A stretch of DNA of 7,595 nucleotides, taken from contig CAYLSB010000130.1 in the NCBI GenBank assembly GCA_964386005.1, positions 1 through 7,595 on the forward strand, given 5' to 3'. Both the position numbers and the translations under genes were made by a program. Below the pieces are notes generated by a model that ran no database searches, had not been told where the DNA came from, and saw only the letters and a list, made by a program, of their open reading frames with translations. Shown here piece after piece: positions 6,606 to 7,595 of the stretch (its first letter is position 1; the number at the start of each line of letters is the position of its first letter). The stretch comes from FEN-1350 sp964386005. GTDB lineage: Bacteria > Planctomycetota > Phycisphaerae > Sedimentisphaerales > Anaerohalosphaeraceae.

Positions 6606-7340
6606 TTATTGTGGACAACGCTGAAGCCAGGCCTCGGCCAGCATTGTCAGGTCGGTTAGATTGACGGAAGCGTCTCCGTTAATATCTTCCGGTCCGATGA
6701 AGTCGGACTTGTTCCACTGGCCCGCAAGAAGCGCCAGGTCGGCGAGATTCACCGAATCGGCGCGATTGATGTTGACGGCGATGCACTCGCGAACGACGAT
6801 TAGACGCAGCAGAGCCGCCTTGCCGGCCGGGCCGGAGAAATCCCATTCGCCGCCGGAAGGATCGGCTCGGAAGTCGAACTTTTTCAGGAAACGCCCCTCC
6901 TTGTCGAAGCATTGGGCATAGATCCGGATATCCGTGCCGAGTGGAGTCAGCGCCGAGGGATTGGTCAACTCGACTTTCAACTTCCCCGTTAATCCCTCCG
7001 GTTTATCGGTAGTTAGAACCACCTCCACGGGAAAGACCGCGTCCACGGAAGCGGCGTTTCCAGGCCGAAAGTCGATCGCCAGGTCGCTGCCGGCATCGCG
7101 CGTGGCCGCACGGATGGAATCTCCTCCGGGATTCGCCGGGGGCTTTCGGACATCGAACCGGTCCAGACCGGCGACGACGCCTGTTCGTTCGGATACGACC
7201 GCGCGGAACGAATCCGAAAGAACGGGCGGCGATTGCGATTGAAAACTGATTTGGAAATTCAGCCAGACGCCTTCCTCGGCCGACGCCTCAAACAGACACG
7301 CCGAAAGGCAAACCAAAACAGCCATTGGCAACGATTTCAT
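6606..7340 (-). CDS. Exported protein with C-terminal dockerin-like repeat pair
   Basis: This 244-residue protein is probably secreted or surface-attached. The N-terminus is a signal sequence (MK, then a hydrophobic stretch). ASA before Glu22 suits signal peptidase I, but LSAC at residues 12-15 also fits a lipobox, so it could be a lipoprotein. Residues 25-185 look like a beta-rich domain that I do not recognise. Residues 190-210 and 219-239 are two dockerin-type repeats. The second has a good calcium loop (Asp219, Asn221, Asp223, Asn227, Asp230). The first is weakened (Asn190, Asn192, Ala194, Asn198, Asp201). Such pairs bind cohesins or act as terminal surface modules in planctomycete secreted proteins, which is family knowledge. 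The ATG is supported by GGAGGGG seven bases upstream and a promoter 45 bases upstream. The gene leads a likely operon with the giant gene that starts 20 bases after its TAA stop. The CDS and the dockerin call are firm; partner and role are unknown. Confidence 0.9.
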   Translation of the reverse strand: MKSLPMAVLVCLSACLFEASAEEGVWLNFQISFQSQSPPVLSDSFRAVVSERTGVVAGLDRFDVRKPPANPGGDSIRAATRDAGSDLAIDFRPGNAASVDAVFPVEVVLTTDKPEGLTGKLKVELTNPSALTPLGTDIRIYAQCFDKEGRFLKKFDFRADPSGGEWDFSGPAGKAALLRLIVVRECIAVNINRADSVNLADLALLAGQWNKSDFIGPEDINGDASVNLTDLTMLAEAWLQRCPQ

Positions 7341-7347
7341 GATTTTT

Positions 7348-7354
7348 CCCCTCC
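7348..7354 (-). promoter_or_regulatory. Ribosome binding site of the dockerin-like gene
   Basis: GGAGGGG on the minus strand lies seven bases before the ATG at 7340. It is a strong Shine-Dalgarno match and fixes the start. Confidence 0.85.
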
Positions 7355-7384
7355 GTCGGGTGAAAAAAGTTTATTGAATGCCAT

Positions 7385-7413
7385 ATTATACGCTTTTTTG
7401 TCATCAATTTCAA
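7385..7413 (-). promoter_or_regulatory. Sigma-70-type promoter for the two-gene unit
   Basis: On the minus strand TTGAAA (7413-7408) and a perfect TATAAT (7390-7385) are separated by exactly 17 bases. The DNA just upstream of the -35 box is A/T-rich and could act as an UP element. Transcription would start near 7378, giving a leader of about 38 bases before the ATG at 7340. No second promoter is evident in the 20-base gap before the giant gene, so both genes are probably transcribed from here. Confidence 0.8.
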
Positions 7414-7595
7414 TGATAATTGTTATTTTTGCCTCCTTAAATCGTATTCCGCTTTGGATGGGACTCGCTCAGAAGCAGTTCAAGCGTCCAGGGTACACGC
7501 CGTGTGTCCCAACCGACACAACCGAGACGATTGTTACACCTTCATCCACCTCGCTGGCGCTCGGTGGCTGCCACCCGACTTTCAATCGCAAAAAG
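7414..7595. other. Non-coding region upstream of the promoter with two inverted repeats
   Basis: No supported gene is visible. A hairpin-capable repeat at 7491-7510 pairs GGG and ACAC with GTGT and CCC around a GCCGT loop with one bulged T. A second at 7563-7575 is GGTGG-CTG-CCACC, and a further CCACC lies at 7546-7550. Short open frames cross this stretch on both strands but have no ribosome-binding site or recognisable product. A/T-rich sequence at 7414-7428 abuts the -35 box. Confidence 0.5.

Noticed and set aside
6586..6618. TTG at 6618 as start of the giant gene
   Set aside because: It would overlap the preceding gene, add 11 charged residues before the signal peptide, and leave the AAAGGGGA ribosome-binding site inside the coding sequence.
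7458..7595. A plus-strand open frame from ATG at 7458 to the window edge
   Set aside because: It has no ribosome-binding site, crosses both inverted repeats, and its translation shows no known motif. It could only be upheld with sequence beyond the edge.

Overview
The window holds one two-gene transcription unit on the minus strand, flanked on both sides by non-coding DNA rich in short palindromes and decayed repeats. Both proteins carry export signals. The first has a C-terminal pair of dockerin-like repeats of the kind abundant in secreted proteins of Planctomycetota (NLADLALLAGQW and NLTDLTMLAEAWL). The palindromic fragments in the flanks resemble dispersed intergenic repeats I associate with Planctomycetota and similar large environmental genomes. 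A planctomycete or a nearby uncultivated lineage is my best guess, but it rests on motif style and not on any marker gene.

Layout, in transcription order (right to left). Positions 7595-7414 are non-coding with two inverted repeats. A near-consensus sigma-70 promoter lies at 7413-7385 and a strong Shine-Dalgarno at 7354-7348. The first gene (7340-6606) encodes a 244-residue exported or lipid-anchored protein ending in the dockerin-like pair. After 20 bases that contain a ribosome-binding site, a GTG start at 6585 opens a 1969-residue exported protein that runs to 676. Its order is: signal peptide, Ig-like segment, three tandem modules of about 295 residues, a cadherin/Ig-like stretch, a CARDB domain, a Cys-rich region, a Pro/Gly linker with 26 consecutive glycines, two GWNL-type modules, a Thr/Pro/Glu linker, and a C-terminal TlpA/AhpC-like thioredoxin fold with a CPHC motif. 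Positions 675-1 are non-coding and hold a mosaic of short repeats: five CAATNNN heptamers, a CAGAGG/CACGGAGA inverted repeat, several short hairpins and T4-tract repeats.

The pair most likely makes cell-surface or extracellular proteins expressed together. The giant protein looks like an extended adhesive or scaffold-like protein carrying a redox module at its far end. The dockerin-like protein could dock onto a cohesin encoded elsewhere, since no cohesin is recognisable here. No CRISPR, tRNA, rRNA, transposase or phage gene is visible. The most unusual points are the giant-protein/thioredoxin fusion, the three modules I cannot assign to a family, and the uninterrupted polyglycine tract.
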